A program made the position numbers and the translations under genes. The notes beneath the pieces are model-generated. The model had not been told where the DNA came from. It was given only the letters and a program-made list of their open reading frames with translations, and did not search any database. A stretch of 7,067 bases of DNA from a bacterium SM23_31. Its GTDB lineage: Bacteria > SM23-31. Shown piece after piece: positions 6,597-7,067 of this stretch. The stretch is from assembly GCA_001304035.1 (NCBI GenBank), contig LJUD01000163.1, positions 1-7,067 of the forward strand, in the 5' to 3' direction. The first letter of the stretch is position 1, and the number at the start of each line of letters is the position of its first letter.

Positions 6597-6614
6597 TGCA
6601 CCCGGGGCCGTGCA
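6597..6614. repeat. Small inverted repeat TGCAC/GTGCA
   Basis: TGCAC (6597-6601) and GTGCA (6610-6614) flank the GC-rich centre CCGGGGCC. It lies five bases upstream of the candidate -35 box of the DUF6263-like gene and about 40 bases after the M14 stop codon. It could be a regulator site or a weak 3'-end hairpin; it has no T-tract. Confidence 0.3.
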
Positions 6615-6652
6615 TATTACTATTTATTTAATTTTTATACTCTCCAGTTTTA

Positions 6653-7067
6653 TTACCTTCCACCTGCATCCAGGTCGTTAAAATGGAGGAAAGCATTGAA
6701 GACCAGGGCATACGAACCCTGTGTTTCGCCGCGCCTGAATGGATCTATGCTGAACATCAAGGAATGACCTTCACCCATTTTAGCAGTTACTACCGCAGGT
6801 GCACCGGCAAGCTCTTCACCGTTGCGGATGCCGCCGCTTATCAGCAGGTCTTGTGTATTGGGATTAAACCGGAAAATGGTTCTGTACCCACCAGCTCCGG
6901 CACCGCCTCGACCCCCCAAAAAACCTCCGCCTCTTCCCGGTGGCTGAGTCTGAACTTGCTGCTGAGCTTGTGCCTGAGCCTGCGCAGCTCTTTGCCTGGC
7001 CTGTGCTTGTCCTCCGGCGCCACCAGGCGGCTGTCCCTGAGTTCTCGGACGCCCCTGGACGATATCT
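6653..7067 (-). CDS. M14-type zinc carboxypeptidase-family protein, C-terminal fragment
   Basis: The open frame enters from the right edge and ends at TAA (6655-6653), giving 137 visible residues; no start codon is in view. The first 60 or so are low complexity: a Gly/Pro/Gln stretch, a Gln-Ala run (AQAQAQAQQQ at about 28-37), then a Gly/Arg-rich part. The last 70 or so read YRTIFRFNPNTQDLLISG, then ...EELAGAPAVVTAKMGEGHSLMFSIDP and RGETQGSYALVFNAFLHFNDL. I recognise this as the C-terminal end of large secreted M14 carboxypeptidase-family proteins, where a glutamine-amidotransferase-like domain follows the zinc domain. That ending is characteristic, but the catalytic HxxE...H site is outside the window, so activity cannot be judged. 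The Q/A and G-rich linker is probably disordered. The DUF6263-like gene follows after about 120 bases on the same strand. Confidence 0.75.
   Translation of the reverse strand, partial: DIVQGRPRTQGQPPGGAGGQAQARQRAAQAQAQAQQQVQTQPPGRGGGFLGGRGGAGAGGYRTIFRFNPNTQDLLISGGIRNGEELAGAPAVVTAKMGEGHSLMFSIDPFRRGETQGSYALVFNAFLHFNDLDAGGR

Noticed and set aside
6653..6919. A separate 88-residue gene starting at TTG 6919
   Set aside because: The frame stays open upstream to the window edge and the sequence matches the C-terminal part of a larger protein, so this start is internal.
6841..7023. 60-codon minus-strand frame over the M14 linker
   Set aside because: It is out of frame with the recognisable M14 C-terminus and arises from GC-rich low-complexity coding sequence.
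1..7067. CRISPR array, tRNA, rRNA, transposase, phage or toxin-antitoxin genes
   Set aside because: No regularly spaced repeats, no tRNA-like fold and no matching protein motifs were found on either strand.

Overview
The window looks like chromosomal DNA of a Gram-negative, heterotrophic bacterium. GC is moderate, and three of the gene products have clear Sec-type signal peptides. The mix of secreted S9, M19 and M14 peptidases with a DUF6263-like protein is typical of the Bacteroidota/FCB group and its relatives (Ignavibacteriota, Calditrichota, KSB1-like lineages). Strong AGGAGG ribosome binding sites and sigma70-like TTGACx/TATAAT-like boxes argue against classical Bacteroidia, which mostly lack Shine-Dalgarno sites and use a TAnnTTTG box. 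I cannot name a genus.

Layout: (1) 1-104, minus: the first 34 codons of a membrane protein that resembles the N-terminus of NhaC Na+/H+ antiporters. (2) 105-313: AT-rich divergent promoter region with one good promoter facing each way. (3) 314-2569, plus: secreted S9 (prolyl-oligopeptidase family) serine peptidase with a complete triad. (4) 2570-2859: spacer with a long inverted repeat and a GC-rich hairpin. (5) 2860-4143, plus: secreted M19 membrane-dipeptidase family enzyme with all six zinc-site residues. (6) 4144-4268: convergent spacer packed with short repeats, including an intrinsic terminator for the minus strand. (7) 4269-5243, minus: membrane-anchored alpha/beta hydrolase whose last codons and stop lie inside a perfect 28-bp palindrome. 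(8) 5244-5574: AT-rich promoter region plus two perfect palindromes that may form one compound element. (9) 5575-6534, minus: secreted DUF6263-like protein of unknown function. (10) 6535-6652: its promoter and a small inverted repeat. (11) 6653-7067, minus: the C-terminal 137 residues of a large M14-type zinc carboxypeptidase-family protein with a Q/A- and G-rich linker; it continues past the window.

Taken together this is a neighbourhood for peptide use outside the cytoplasm: an endo/oligopeptidase (S9), a dipeptidase (M19) and a carboxypeptidase-family protein (M14), next to a probable ion antiporter. The genes have their own ribosome binding sites and wide spacers, so they are probably not one tight operon. 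I see no CRISPR array, phage, toxin-antitoxin or transposase gene. The unexplained part of the window is the set of palindromic and direct-repeat elements in nearly every intergenic gap. They look like REP/MITE-type repeats, but only a genome-wide search could show that.
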